A DNA stretch of 64,000 nt from Bombyx mori. Its lineage: Eukaryota > Arthropoda > Insecta > Lepidoptera > Bombycidae. Below the pieces are notes generated by a model. The model had not been told where the DNA came from and did not search any database. It worked only from the letters and a program-made list of their open reading frames with translations. The position numbers and the translations under genes are program-made. Location of the stretch: contig NC_085107.1 of NCBI RefSeq assembly GCF_030269925.1, forward strand, positions 13,144,001 through 13,208,000, in the 5' to 3' direction. The stretch's first letter is position 1. Each line of letters begins with the position of its first letter. This document shows, one piece after another, positions 46,590 to 57,389 of this stretch.

Positions 46590-47566
46590 TTATGAGTCGC
46601 TTAAGATGTACGCCGGCTTCAATCTGTCTAATGATACCGTGGCAGGCTTTCCTTTGATATCTATCTTGTAATATTTATCTCTACGTTCTAGTACCGTATA
46701 GGGGCCAGTGTATGGCGGCTGCAGAGGTTTTCTAATAGCGTCTTGGCGGAGAAAAACTTGATTTGAAGATGATAGCTGTTTACTTATGAAAACTGGAGAA
46801 GTACCATGATGTATCACAGGCGTTGGTTTGATTTTCCGGATGTAGGCTCTTAGACGGGAAAGAAAATCATTATGGTCTACGACTTCTGTTGTCGAGGTGT
46901 TGAAAAATGTACCCGGTAATCGTAGGGGCTCTCCATACACCAACTCTGCAGAAATCTCCGGTTTCGTTTGGCCATACTGGCATCCTTAACTTGTATCTTA
47001 CGGATGTACTGTCAGCAACGTGACCTAATGCTTTGATATAGGCCTCGATCGGTGCCGGCAAATGATGATTGCCTGAAAGAATCTGTCCTGCAAAGGAATC
47101 CTCTTCGTATGTTGAGTCTCCCTCTTCCTGCTTCAATGTAATCAGACGAGCATATAAGCTCATAACACAAAAATAAACCCAAGCTGACTTCGAGACTGTT
47201 TTCACAAAGTAAGGTTGATGTGTTGCTATGACATCGTACTCCTTCTCACAAAGTGGGAAGAACGCTCGCAAACTCATTTGTCCGCCTGTAAGGTGCAACG
47301 CCCGGAAACCCCATCATATCGATGTCCGAAAACATGGGTTCGTTCCTCGGTTTAGTCGCTGTGGTAGAAAGATGATTGGGTTTTGGTCCTTGCGAATTGG
47401 GATCCCTCGGTGGGAGCGGTCCTGCTACTGCATTTTCCGATCCTTTCGACGACTTCTTATAGAATTTCCCTTTCGGTTTTGAACCTCTATCCTTCTCATC
47501 AGACAGTGGTTTCTCCACATCCTTAGCTTTTGCATTGGTGTCCAATTTAACATTGGTGGTTGCCAT
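46590..47566 (-). pseudogene. Gag-pol deletion fusion of the gypsy-type element
   Basis: The minus-strand frame from 47566 has a Lys/Pro-rich N terminus (MATTNVKLDTNAKAK). A frame change near 47290 leads to a gag-like region, open from 47298 to 46870. At about 46955, after NETGDF, gag-like sequence gives way in another frame to VYGEPLRLPGTFF, the conserved end of Ty3/gypsy integrases, followed by PPYTGPYTVLERRDKYYKID and the SLDRLKPAY tail (46943-46590). Everything between gag and the integrase tail is missing. No enzyme activity can be encoded. Confidence 0.7.
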
Positions 47567-47639
47567 CGTGGCGAGTCCGCAAATTCACCTAACAAAGTAA
47601 ATTTGGGAAACAATATATATAAATAATTTAAACAATATA

Positions 47640-48960
47640 CAGGGTGGCCCATAAGTCCTTTGATATGAAAAAAAAAATATTAAAATAAAACTAATTACAT
47701 TATGAATTAAATTTTTATTTACATAAAAAGCTTAAAAAACGGGAATTATTTTTTGAAAATAACATCTCCTAAATGTAATCCGTTGCGATCACGGCACTCT
47801 TGCAAACGACGTCTAAAATTGTCGATGACTGCGCGGCACGTCACTGCTGAAATGCTTGTCATTTCTCTGCGGATGTTTTCTTTTAGGGCCTCAATTGACC
47901 GCGGGTTTGTGTTGTATACTTTAGCCTTAAGGTAGCCCCACAAAAAAAAATCCATCGGGGTCAGATCTGGACTACGTGGAGGCCAGGAAATGTCTCCTCT
48001 CTTAGAGATAACTTTGCCAGGAAAAAGTTGACGGATAACGGGCATAGCAGTGTTAGAGGTGTGAGAAGTGGCCCCATCCTGTTGAAACCACGTCCTGGCA
48101 TTAAAGCCTGAAAAGTTTTGCAAAAGTTTTGCAATTCTGGTATGAAAAACTCTTCGATCATAGCCACATATCGCTCCGACGTAACAGTAACTGCGCGCCC
48201 TCTGCCATCCTCAAAGAAGTAAGGCCCTAGGATACCATGGGCTGACATAGCGGCCCAAACAGTAACTTTCGGACTATGTAAGGGCTTCTGATGCTTAAGT
48301 TTTGGATTGATGGGGCTCCAATAGCGGCAATTTTGTTTACTAACATGCCCGTTAAGATGGAAATGAGCCTCGTCAGAGAACATTATGTTATTGAAGGAAG
48401 TAAACCGATTCAACATTTCATTCGCATAATTTTGTCTTTGAATACCGTCAGTTTCCTTTAATTCTTGAACCAACTGAATTTTGTAAGGGTGCATATGTAA
48501 ATCTTTCTTCAAAATCCGTTGTAACGATGTCCTGGATACGTTTAATGCTCTGGCGCGCTTACGAGTTGACTGTGTCGGATTTTCGCGAATAGACTGTGTC
48601 ACTGTGTCTATGTTTTGTTCCGTACGTGACGTCCTTGGGCGACCCAACCGCGGTTTATCTAACGTCGAACCGGTCTCCTCGAACTTAGCAACCCAGTTCT
48701 TAATCGTTTGAAGAGTTGGAGTGTCGTCAAAGTTGTGTAAACCTTTGTGTTCTCGAAATTTACGCCGCGCAACGGTTGCCGAATTGTCGTTTTTATAAAA
48801 CTCGCGCACACAAAACGCACGGTCCGCTCCGGTAAAACGCTCCATCGCGACTAAATTTCCAGAAACCGAAATTACTCCCCCCGCTTCCCCTGCACCGCTC
48901 ACGCGCGCCCTGTTCGTTTTATTCAAATTTTACTTTTCAAAGGACTTATGGGCCACCCTG
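47640..48960 (-). mobile_element. Mariner-like transposon, DD41D type
   Basis: 1,321 bp between TA dinucleotides (47638-47639 and 48961-48962). Perfect inverted repeats of 24 bp start CAGGGTGGCCCATAAGTCC. Transposase gene nearly complete. Inserted a few bases from the right LTR of the gypsy-type element. Confidence 0.93.
47746..48926 (-). pseudogene. DD41D transposase with an 11-bp duplication
   Basis: The N-terminal 321-codon frame (48926-47961) has the helix-turn-helix region (NDNSATVARRKFREHKG, PTLQTIKNWVAKFEETG), a GRPRTSRTEQ linker and the first aspartate (MFSDEAHFHLNG). The C-terminal frame (48123-47746) has the second aspartate in WFQQDGATSH and the third in PRSPDLTPMDFFLWG, 41 residues apart, the spacing described for rosa-type mariners. 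The frames are separated by a perfect tandem duplication of AAAAGTTTTGC (48111-48121 and 48122-48132), which shifts the reading frame. All catalytic residues remain. Confidence 0.9.
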
Positions 48961-48967
48961 TATATAA

Positions 48968-49121
48968 TGTAATATGTGTACAATGTTCTATTATAAAGTA
49001 AAAAGAGTAAAGAAGTCGCTAGGCACTACAAGACACCAATTAAAACTAAAATTATAATACGTTTTACAATCAACTTAAATCGACGCGCGCGCATCTCGCA
49101 GTATGACGTCACGGGACACCT
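48968..49121 (-). repeat. Gypsy-type LTR (right copy, truncated)
   Basis: Matches 46257-46413 base for base until GGGACACCT, where the T run of the GC-rich LINE tail begins. The remaining 65 bases are absent and do not reappear after the tail. Confidence 0.8.
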
Positions 49122-49655
49122 TTTTTTTTTTTTTTTTTGGGTAGAGGGCCGAACCTCCTACGAGGTCCCCGCGCAAAAGGGGCGCGCGGGGTATGTGAGA
49201 CTCAACGATCTGCATGGTGTTGTGAGCAGACCGCGGGCCCAAGGATTTTAGGACCCACCCACTAAACGACTCCCCTGCACTCTTAAACCCGACGTCCGAT
49301 CCCCTCCGAGGTCAGAACCCGGATGAGGTAGGGGGGCTACCGCGGTCAACACTACAACCAGACGGCGCGGCTCACCCCAAGGACGCCCAGCTGACGGAGC
49401 CTTCGAGGCGAATCGAAGGCTCTGAAACGTCGGCCGTCTCGGTACGGCAGCCCGTCGGGCCGCCCAGACGGTGCCGCTGGTGTCCCGGAATACCCCGCTG
49501 GACCAGAACCAGCCTGCCGGGTCGGGACGCGATACACCGTCGACCGGTCGCTCTATTCATTCCACGGCAGCGCGCTAGAGTGCTGGTAGCGCGCCGCGCG
49601 GCCTCACCCCCTCAGGTCGCCCCTTGACCTTCACCGGGGGGAGGCCGCCACCTAA
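49122..49655 (-). mobile_element. GC-rich non-LTR retroposon tail, copy 2
   Basis: Poly-T at the left edge (poly-A on the minus strand) and the same GC-rich body as 2521-3185. It stops at GGCCGCCACCT, about 110 bases earlier than copy 1, a 5' truncation typical of LINE insertions. Open frames across it are unlikely to be coding, since copy 1 breaks them. Confidence 0.65.
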
Positions 49656-49963
49656 GCATATATATCCTGCATAATGTCTTTTCTGTTTTTTTTATCCACC
49701 GTTTGCTCGACTTTTTTCTTAATATTTTTTATGGCGTGCGCCCAACACATGCGTACCGTGGTATCAAAACCAAATACTTCCAAGAAAGCATTTTTAATTG
49801 CTGGAGCTGCATCACTCACTAGTACTTTTGGTTTGAAATCGAGGTCAAACAAAGAGTCAATCTTCTCCTTTAAACCCCTAAAAACCATTTCAAAGTCTTC
49901 TTGCTTCTCATTTGTTGAAACTGCTAAACAAAGCGGATATAATTTCCGGTTTCTTTCTTTCAT
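49656..49963 (-). pseudogene. MULE-type transposase fragment
   Basis: A minus-strand frame of about 100 codons: YPLCLAVSTNEKQEDF, then PKVLVSDAAPAIKNAF and MCWAHAIKNIKKKV. The VSDAAPAI block with CWAH about 25 residues on is the core of the MULE transposase domain in insects. Both ends of the gene are missing. The fragment abuts the LINE tail on its left. Confidence 0.6.
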
Positions 49964-50109
49964 CGGTTGAATAAACTATACCGAATTCGATTCCCCGCTA
50001 ATGAATAAAATACTATTAAATGAATTTTCAACAAGAATAGATTCGTGCTTTTTAATCCATCGTGTAATTATGTTTATTATTTTGATGTATTCAGTTATTT
50101 AAGATCTAT

Positions 50110-50870
50110 TCAGATCAGTTCAGTAAAAAAATATTTAATAAAAAAATTGGTATGAAACAGCTTACCGATCTTAATCCTCCGTGGCCTTATAAGATGCGGC
50201 TCAAATTGTTGCGTCTCCTTATGCAGGCAGGGCATCATCGTGGGGTCTTCGACACAGTTCGCACGTAGTTTGTCGAAAACATTCACGATCCTTTGACGCA
50301 TTTGGTTAACATTATCACACTTACGATTAAAAACCATTTCTTTCACATACCCTTACAGAAAGAAGTCTAACGGAGTCAGATCGGGTGAGCGAGGTTGCCA
50401 AGCGTTTGGCCTAGTCTGCCGATCCAGCGATCATTAAATATCTCGGTGAGGCGCTCACGGACGAACCTTACAACATGTGGAGGTGCACTATCATGCTCAA
50501 ACCATGTGCGGCGATATTCAGCCAACGATAGGTCGTCTAAAATGTCCACCAAATTGTTCATTTATAAAGTTTAAATATCGCTGTCCGTCAAGTCGCTGTG
50601 GCAGAAACACTGGCCCCAGTATGCGATCCTTAAATAAACCTGCCCGTACGTTAACCGACCATCGGGTTTGGTACCCGGTTCGTAGAACAGCGTGCTGCGG
50701 GTTCACCTCGGAATACACGTGTGTATTTCTTCGGTTCCACAGCCCGTTTCTGGTAAATGAAACTAGGGACACGTTGTTGCTGGTGTAATAACCAACGGCA
50801 GAAAAGTTACCGGCTGTCATGATCGTCATGATCGCTAGGTAGGTACCAAACCTTGCTGTGCACTTTTCGG
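50110..50870 (-). pseudogene. Mariner/IS630-like transposase remnant
   Basis: Pieces in three frames on the minus strand. From 50829: VGYYTSNNVSLVSFTRNGLWNRRNTHVYSEVNPQ and RWSVNVRAGLFKDRILGPVFLP. From 50561: WFEHDSAPPHVVRFVRERL with FNDRWIGR. From 50346: a C-terminal stretch RQRIVNVFDKLR. The HDSAPPH block is the second catalytic aspartate region of a mariner-type enzyme that lacks its N-terminal half here. Frameshifts between pieces make it dead. No ends identified. Confidence 0.65.
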
Positions 50871-50927
50871 GAGCGGTCTCCTAACACCCAGTATAATTGA
50901 AATATTCAGAGCGTGGTTAATAACTTT

Positions 50928-51671
50928 TCAGTCGTGGGCATTTATAGTATTTATGCATGGGTTCTCTATTGCAAGTGTGTTGACTACAGCATCTTTCACC
51001 ACGTTTATTCTGTAAAGCATATCGTAAACAGAGTTCCATCTTGTGGGACAGTCTTGCTTTAATTTAAATTGTGGAACATTTAACTGGGATTGCATTTCGC
51101 GAAGTCTCGATAGAACTGCTGCTTTTAAGATATTCCACAATTATCTTCACTTTTTTTAATTAACGATCAATGTACTTGAGGCTATCTTGAACTACTAAAT
51201 TTGTTGCGTGGGCAAACATGGAAAGTGTCGCCATTGTGTTTGTTTCACTGTAGCTACGATGTTAGCTGCATTACCTGTTACGATTGCTGAGATTCTATTA
51301 TATAATTTCCATTTATTGATCATAAAAGCAGCGAGATTTAAAGCCGTATGTCGGCTATCATAAGGAATGCAACTAATTAAATATGATTGTAACTTTTCAT
51401 ATTTATCATCAATGAAATGAACTGTTATTGCGAAATAGCTTTGGTTGGTCAAAGAGGTCCATCCATCGGTAGTTAAGCAAACCGCTGGTGCATCATCTAA
51501 TTTATTTTGAACGTTATTTTTGACTTGACTGTACAACTGCCTAATATAATTTTCAGATATAGTTTTTCTTAAAGGAGTATCATAGTTAGGATTAAGAATA
51601 AGCACAATTTTTTTATATTCTGGATTTTCTACAATATTAAATGTCAAATAAGCTTTAACAAGTAAGCTCAT
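50928..51671 (-). pseudogene. hAT transposase remnant (ZBED-like)
   Basis: Minus strand. The 158-codon piece (51671-51195) has the hAT RNase-H-fold start: VCLTTDGWTSLTNQSYFAIT, then HFIDDKYEKLQSYLISC and SAIVTGNAANI. In the last motif the aspartate normally seen in VTDNAAN reads G, a possible loss of a catalytic residue. The second piece (51140-50928) has LKQDCPTRWNSVYDMLYRI, a conserved hAT block. The BED finger and C-terminal dimerisation part are absent. Confidence 0.75.
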
Positions 51672-51679
51672 TTTTATAT

Positions 51680-52078
51680 TTATGTGCGCTATAACATGGT
51701 GCGGGTGACGGATTCAGTAACGTTTCATTTCACTCTTGAAAGATGCCGCGGTTGACATATTATAACTTTTTAACGTAACGCCATAGATGTATTTTGTGAT
51801 GGGATGTACTACTACGATGGATAGTCGATTTTTTGAAGTTATACTTCTTTAGGCGCGTTTTTCGAGCTCCTCGGTGCATGGATGAGGTTTATCTGGCAGC
51901 AGATGTTTTCCGTGGATATATTGGCAATAAGACATTGAGTTCTCGAATATGCTATTATCACTATAACGCCCGTAGCTAACGACATCAATGATGGTGAATT
52001 GCAACATGGTAACATTGGTCGACTATAGCAAGAAGAACTACAGAAAAAACTTCTTGTAGCAAAAATATTCTGATCCAC
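51680..52078. other. Unassigned, with one MITE-like end
   Basis: GAAGTTATACTTCTTTAGGC at about 51836 resembles the ends of the MITE pair at 4869-5683, but no partner end is found. No gene. Confidence 0.3.
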
Positions 52079-54712
52079 TATTTTTTTATTGCCCTTGTGT
52101 AGGCAGACGAGCATACGGCCCACCTGATGGTGAGTGGTTACCGTCGCCCATGGACTTCAGCAATGCCAGAGGCAGAGCCAAGCCGCTGCCTACCGTTTAA
52201 TACTCTCCACAAGCCTCGTTTGAAGAAGGACATGTCATAGCGTTCGGGAAACACCGTGGAGGGGAGCTCTTCCATAGCCGGATGGTACGTGGCAAGAAAG
52301 ACCTCTGGAAACGCATGTGGATGACCGCAGTGGCTCCAGGTAGTATGAATGAACTCTACTCCGGTGACGGGCGGTGCGATGGTAAAAACGAGATGCCGGT
52401 ATCATCTCGAACAATTCCTCAGAGCACTCCCCATGGAACATACGGTACAAAATACAGAGGGAACCGAAGTCCCTCCGCAGACCCAGAGGTTCCAAACGAT
52501 CCGTGAGAATGGGATTATCGACAATCCGAACGGCCCTCCTCTGTATGGAGTCATGGAAGAAGCTGGTATTTGGGAGTCCCGACCCAGAGATGCAAGCAGT
52601 ACTCCACGCGAGGCCGGACTTGTGCTTTATAAAGCAAAAGCCTTTGTCCAGGCGTGAAGTACCGCTTCGCTCTGTTGAGGACTCCCAGCATTATGGACGC
52701 CAACTTGCCTTTGCCTTCCAGATGACTCCGAAACTGGACATCGCTCGAAATGTCGACCCCAAGTATCCCAATACTCTCGGGAGGTTGCAGGGATACTCCT
52801 TGGAATTGCGGCGCTATGACAAATGGGTCCTTCTTCGCAGTGAACGCGCAAACTTGTGTCTTTAACGGATTGAATTGAACCAAGATCAATTCACCCCATT
52901 CGGAGACTCGCCCCAGAGAGTTCTCCACTTCAGACACAAGTTTTGATCGTCTCTCTTGCACCACACTCCGAGAGAGACTGATGGCCGATATATCGCGCAT
53001 TCCCCGTGCTGTCATCCGCATAGCAATGCATGCCATCAATAGACAGCATGTCATTGATATACAGGATGAAAAGCGTGGGGGAGAGCACCGAACCTTGTGG
53101 AACGCCAGCGTTAATGGTCATAGTATCAGAACAGTCACCGTCTACAACGACCGTGATGCTACGCCCATCCAAAAGCTAGCGATCCACTTGCAGAGACCCT
53201 CGGGGATTCCGTAAAATGGTAGCTTCGACAGAAGTGCCCTATACCAGACCCTGTCGAAGGCCTTCGCGATATCAAGGCTAACAGCAAGAGCCTCACCCTT
53301 GCTTTCCAAGGCTTCAGCCCACCTGTGAGTAAGGTATACAAAAAGATCGGATCATGACGGAAACCGTACTGTCGGTCACTGATCAGCTGGCGATCTTCAA
53401 GATACTTCAGGAGTTGTATATTTATTATTCGCTCCATCACCTTGGAAAGCAAGGAAGTTATCACGATAGGCCTATAGCTCGATGGGTCCAACCAGTCACC
53501 CTTCTTGGGGATAGGGTGGACGTTCTATGAAGACGGAACCCTGTTAGCGCAATAAGAGAGGCGATACAAACGTGTTAGCGCAGGCGTCAGCTCAGGGGCG
53601 CACGTTTTCAGAACAATTGTAGGGATGCCGTCCGGCCCACTCGACTTATGGACGTCCAGATGTCGGAGCTCCCGCCTGACTGCACACTGAAGCAGATCTC
53701 CGGCAGGGAGCTATAACACCGGGAGATGTTCGGTGGTGTGACACCCCCGTCGTCCACAGTCGAGTTCGAGGCGAAGAGTTTGACCAGAAGGTCAGCCTTC
53801 TCTTTCGCAGTATGGGCCAGACTGTCATCGGACTTACGTAGCGGTGGGAGACTAGACCTGCAAAAGTTTCCTTCTGCAGCTTTGGCGAGCGACCAAAAAG
53901 CATGGCTCCCAGAGGGAGAGCTCTTCAGTCGCTCGCCAATTCTAGCAACGTGCTCCGATTTCGCCCTGGCAATAACCTTCTTGTAGGACCTGGAAGCGGC
54001 TTTATATTTCCGCCTTTCCTCTGAGATGTTAGGATCCCGACGCCTCCTGGCATCATCCCATGCAACGTATGCAAACCGCTTGAGGTGTGCAGCATCCCTG
54101 CTGGCATTTTTATACCAGGGTTTGCTGCTACCCCCAACGGGCACTTCAGAGGAGGGGATAAACAATTTCATCCCTTGGAGCACCACGTCTTTAAGACGGT
54201 CCGCACAGACGTCAGGATCAGCAGAGGAAAAGCAGAACCTGCCCCATGGGTAGGATGCGTAAAATTCACGCAATCCATTCCAATCTGCTGACAAATACTG
54301 CCAAACTCTTCGATACCTGGTCGTCGTTCGACGACTAGGACGAGAGAGTGGTGTGGCAGCAAGTATAAGGCAGTGATCAGACGATCCAAGCGGAACGTCG
54401 ACTACCACACTGTATCCGGCTGGATCAGTGGGCAGCAGAAGGTCCAACAGAGAAGGCTCGTGCCCCTCAATATCTGAGACACGGGTGGGCTACGCGCAGC
54501 CACAAGAGGGACAGGTCCCGTTGTTCGAGGCCTCGTAGACGGCGACAACCGACATCAGCCCGAACGAATACACACACCCCGGCTTTACGCAGGAAGTTGT
54601 GCTCCAATACGTAGCCGGGGTATTCAAGGTACGAAGTATCCTCCGGAGCAGATATTTGCGTCTCCGTCAGAAAAAGGAGAGCAGGCTGCGCCGTCTCAAG
54701 ATGGTGGTGTAC
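52079..54712 (-). mobile_element. Jockey-type LINE, 3' portion, decayed
   Basis: A minus-strand LINE whose A tail lies at 52079-52090 (TTTTTTTATT on the plus strand). Its 3' UTR contains the GGTGGGCCGTATGCTCGTCTG box. Its 5' portion continues beyond errantivirus 1 at 63652. The coding region is split by frame changes into pieces. Confidence 0.8.
52235..54712 (-). pseudogene. Jockey-type ORF2: endonuclease and reverse transcriptase remains
   Basis: On the minus strand, in order: endonuclease (LLFLTETQIS at about 54690, then SSDHCLILAATPL at about 54380, the catalytic SDH); linker with KPWYKNASRDAAHLKR; reverse transcriptase start (SYRPIVITSLLSKVMERI at about 53480, QYGFRHD); GVPQGSVLSPTLFILYIND; catalytic YADD at about 53020, then ADDS; and the C-terminal FGSLCILYRMFHGECSEEL block at 52450-52240. 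Frames change near 54460, 53600, 53350, 53160 and 52550, so it cannot be translated as a unit. No RNase H domain follows, which fits Jockey rather than I-type LINEs. Confidence 0.8.
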
Positions 54713-54941
54713 TGTTACGGGGTGGGTCCAGGAGCTCTTTTTAAAAAAGGACACGGCGACTGGCACGGAGTTTATTTTATTAAAGAAGTAGTACAAATGA
54801 TGTGTGTTTCCGCTACTCAAGCCAAATCTGTTCTGCCGCGCTTTAGCAATATATCGTCTTTATATAGAGACAATGCATTCAAGAATGCCTTAGTCGGCAT
54901 TATTATTTATATTACGTTATTATTGAGGGGCATATGTAACA
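54713..54941 (-). repeat. Errantivirus 1, 3' LTR
   Basis: Termini TGTTAC and GTAACA (perfect 6-bp inverted repeat). The 229 bases match the other LTR by eye. Confidence 0.95.
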
Positions 54942-54952
54942 TCCCCCTCCTT
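54942..54952 (-). promoter_or_regulatory. Polypurine tract of errantivirus 1
   Basis: Minus-strand AAGGAGGGGGA directly before the 3' LTR; primes plus-strand DNA synthesis. Confidence 0.85.
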
Positions 54953-55281
54953 AAGATTCATCGTCACCGATGAATGGTCACGGACGTTGACGTTGAGATA
55001 AACTAGAGCGGTAAGTATAGAATTTGGCTTTTGTTTTGGATAACAAAATAGGAAAACTAAAACATACGATACAGGATAAAACAAGTAAGTACTTAAAATA
55101 AAATAGTAACTATATCTTAAAGAAATAAACTTTAAGTACAATATCAAAAACACTTAAGTAACTATTAAGTAAAATACGAAAACAGGATATAGTAAGTAAA
55201 TCTATAATTAATAAAGGTCTTAATTATAATTATTAATTAAACTTATACAATTTATTTAAAAGAATATAATTTATTATAACA

Positions 55282-55725
55282 TTACTCGACGTCGACACTA
55301 TTGGACGAATTTGACAACATAAGATTTCTCCTAAAAGGCCTAGGACATGAATAATCTTTTTCACTATTTATTTGCACGGTTTGTGTAACATTATTATGAT
55401 CGTTTTTACGATCTTTGTTGCATTGATTAAAGATTTGTATACAACAATGAGAATTATGTTTACTTGAACAAAACCATCTACGAAATCTAAATATAAGGTA
55501 CAAGAAAAATAGAACAGTAAGAGAATAACTTATAGACATATAATGAACAGCATATTTTTGAAAGTGCGAAGGACTTTCCAAATGATTTAATTCTTTTTCT
55601 AGAGTATCTAGATGAATACTGGCGTGTAACAATGAGTCTAAATTATTAAGGTTATTTAATTTTAACAAGGGAAGTCTAGCTAAAGTTTTATTTAGTTTTG
55701 TACGTTCGCAACAATCATCTTCCAA
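55282..55725 (-). pseudogene. Errantivirus 1 envelope, C-terminal part
   Basis: About 147 codons in a frame different from the main env piece. Heptad-like leucines (LPLLKLNNLNNLDSLLHASI) precede one membrane-spanning segment (SISYSLTVLFFLYLIF) and a Cys/basic cytoplasmic tail, which is the expected end of an errantivirus envelope protein. The frame opens without ATG well upstream of 55725, so this is the separated tail of the gene at 55752-57168, not an independent protein. Confidence 0.75.
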
Positions 55726-55751
55726 AATGTTGAAGTTAGCTACTTGAGTTG

Positions 55752-57168
55752 TTACATTAGAAATAAATGTTTCACTAGACGAAAATTGTAAAGTTTTGAA
55801 GAAAGCTTTACAGTCAGGGACATTATTCCTGTTCCTAACAAAACATAATCATAGTTGAGACTATTACTAGAACAGGTTACATGTAATTTTCCAGGCTCAG
55901 ATTGAACAAATATCCATCTATTTTTATTAAGTTTAAAGAAGGAATCTACGTGACCCCTTAAGAGTTTTACTGAACATGAACTTGGAACTTTATTGACAGC
56001 TTCGGTTAAGATAACTGTCTCACACGTTGGGTTCGCAAGCGTCGAATACACATTACCCAATTCACAAATATAACACTTTTCACTCACGAATTTGCACTTG
56101 TCTAAGTCTTCTAACAGTGAGTAAAGCATACGATCTGTTGTTAATGCCATGTATGGCTTGTTTGGTGCTATAAGTGCATAAGTGTCTGGTTTTGTTAAGT
56201 CATAAGGAACTGGCATAGGAACAATATGGTAAAGGTTATAGACTTGAGGTAACACGAGGGGTATCTTAATTATAGTGATAATACGATTATTATGATAGTA
56301 GCATACTAGTTTAGAAATATCGATAACTTCGTGAATGTTCTGTAAAGATATTGATATAGGAAGTTCGCAATGCTTAGGTAAGTCATTTATATGTTTCTCC
56401 AACTCGACATATAATTGATATGGGCTGAGTACAGTCGGGTGCAAAATATTCATTTTACTAAATAAAATAGCGTTGTTTATGTCTTCGATATCGAAAGACA
56501 ATGCAATGATTATACTTTCTAAGGACTGGAATAAAGAATTAAATTTTGTTTTTATTTGTAATTTATCGTTAGAATTTATAATATATTCGAATGCCGAATT
56601 TATGATTTCTAGATTTTTATTTAGACGTTTCTCGTTTTCACTGAATTTTAACATTGAATTATTAAATGTGGAAATTGTAGATTTTATCACATGTATATTA
56701 TCACGCATAAGATGCGCTAAAGCTTTTTCGTCTGACTGTACTTGGTCGATAGCATCAGAGAACTTGACACCGTCGTTGGAATCTAGAGTGCCAAAGAATG
56801 TTTTAAGAACAGAGCCACCAAAGTCGAGTAGCCCACGTTTTGATCTACTTTGTCGACTACTAGTAAGATAGGATACAGATGCAAACTTTTTGATGTTATT
56901 ATCGTGTTGACTTTGTAATGACGAAATGGCGTTCATGCAATCGAACTGTATTTTGGAGGACTCGAAGTCCTTACAGAAAGAGTTTACTTTTTCAAATAAT
57001 TGATCTACTTTATCAAGATGAGACTGTATGTTATTAGTATTTAAATAAGTTACAACATTCCAGTTATCATTAGTAAATTTGACGTCAGATAGTCTATCGT
57101 AGTATAGACCGGGACTATCTGTTATCTGGGTTATGATTTGATGACTTGTACATAGCACTAAGATGGGC
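55752..57168 (-). pseudogene. Errantivirus 1 envelope, main part
   Basis: About 470 codons of an envelope glycoprotein of the baculovirus F-like fusion class, which in intact relatives mediates attachment and membrane fusion. A hydrophobic start (residues around PILVLC) could be a signal peptide. A furin-type RSKRG cleavage motif followed by a fusion-peptide-like GLLDFGGSVLKTFFGTL lies near residue 110. Coiled-coil and Cys-containing ectodomain follow. The frame ends before any membrane anchor; the anchor is in another frame (55725-55282), with the break between about 55750 and 55850. The exon starts at a splice acceptor, not at an ATG. Confidence 0.8.
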
Positions 57169-57190
57169 CTGAAAGGGAACAGAAATAGTA
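57169..57190 (-). promoter_or_regulatory. Probable env splice acceptor
   Basis: On the minus strand, TTTCTGTTCCCTTTCAG followed by GCCC opens the env frame. Errantiviral env is translated from a spliced subgenomic RNA, and the absence of a good ATG at the start of the env frame agrees with that. Confidence 0.6.
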
Positions 57191-57389
57191 ATAAGTAAGC
57201 ATTCGTTTATTATCACCACTAAATCAAATATTGTAAAATAGTAAACATATAAAATAGTAAAAGTTTCAAATAATTATTCAGTGTAAGATTATTATTATAA
57301 TTATAATATAATTTTTTTTCTTTTTGAGTAAAAGAATTAAGTATGTTCGAAAATAAAGGGATTATTTAAACGAGTTAGCTTTAATAAGA

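Larger units (their letters stand above)
40943..49121 (-). mobile_element. Internally deleted Ty3/gypsy element, host to two later transposons
   Basis: A direct repeat marks its LTRs: about 40943-40967 plus 46257-46477 at the left, split by a Helitron, and about 48961-49121 at the right, beside a mariner and cut short by a LINE tail. Between them, on the minus strand, only an N-terminal gag-like part and the C-terminal end of pol remain. It therefore lacks protease, polymerase and most of integrase and would depend on a relative. The left boundary is estimated from shared sequence before the Helitron and mariner sites. Confidence 0.6.

Noticed and set aside
46439..46657. Plus-strand ORF over the LTR and integrase tail
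   Set aside because: It runs antisense to the recognised integrase end and crosses the LTR boundary.
50928..51671. Domesticated ZBED host gene
   Set aside because: The frame is broken, the BED finger and C-terminal part are missing, and it sits among other dead transposons.
55282..55725. A separate small membrane protein gene in errantivirus 1
   Set aside because: Its frame has no initiating ATG at the start, and its membrane anchor and tail are what the env piece upstream lacks.
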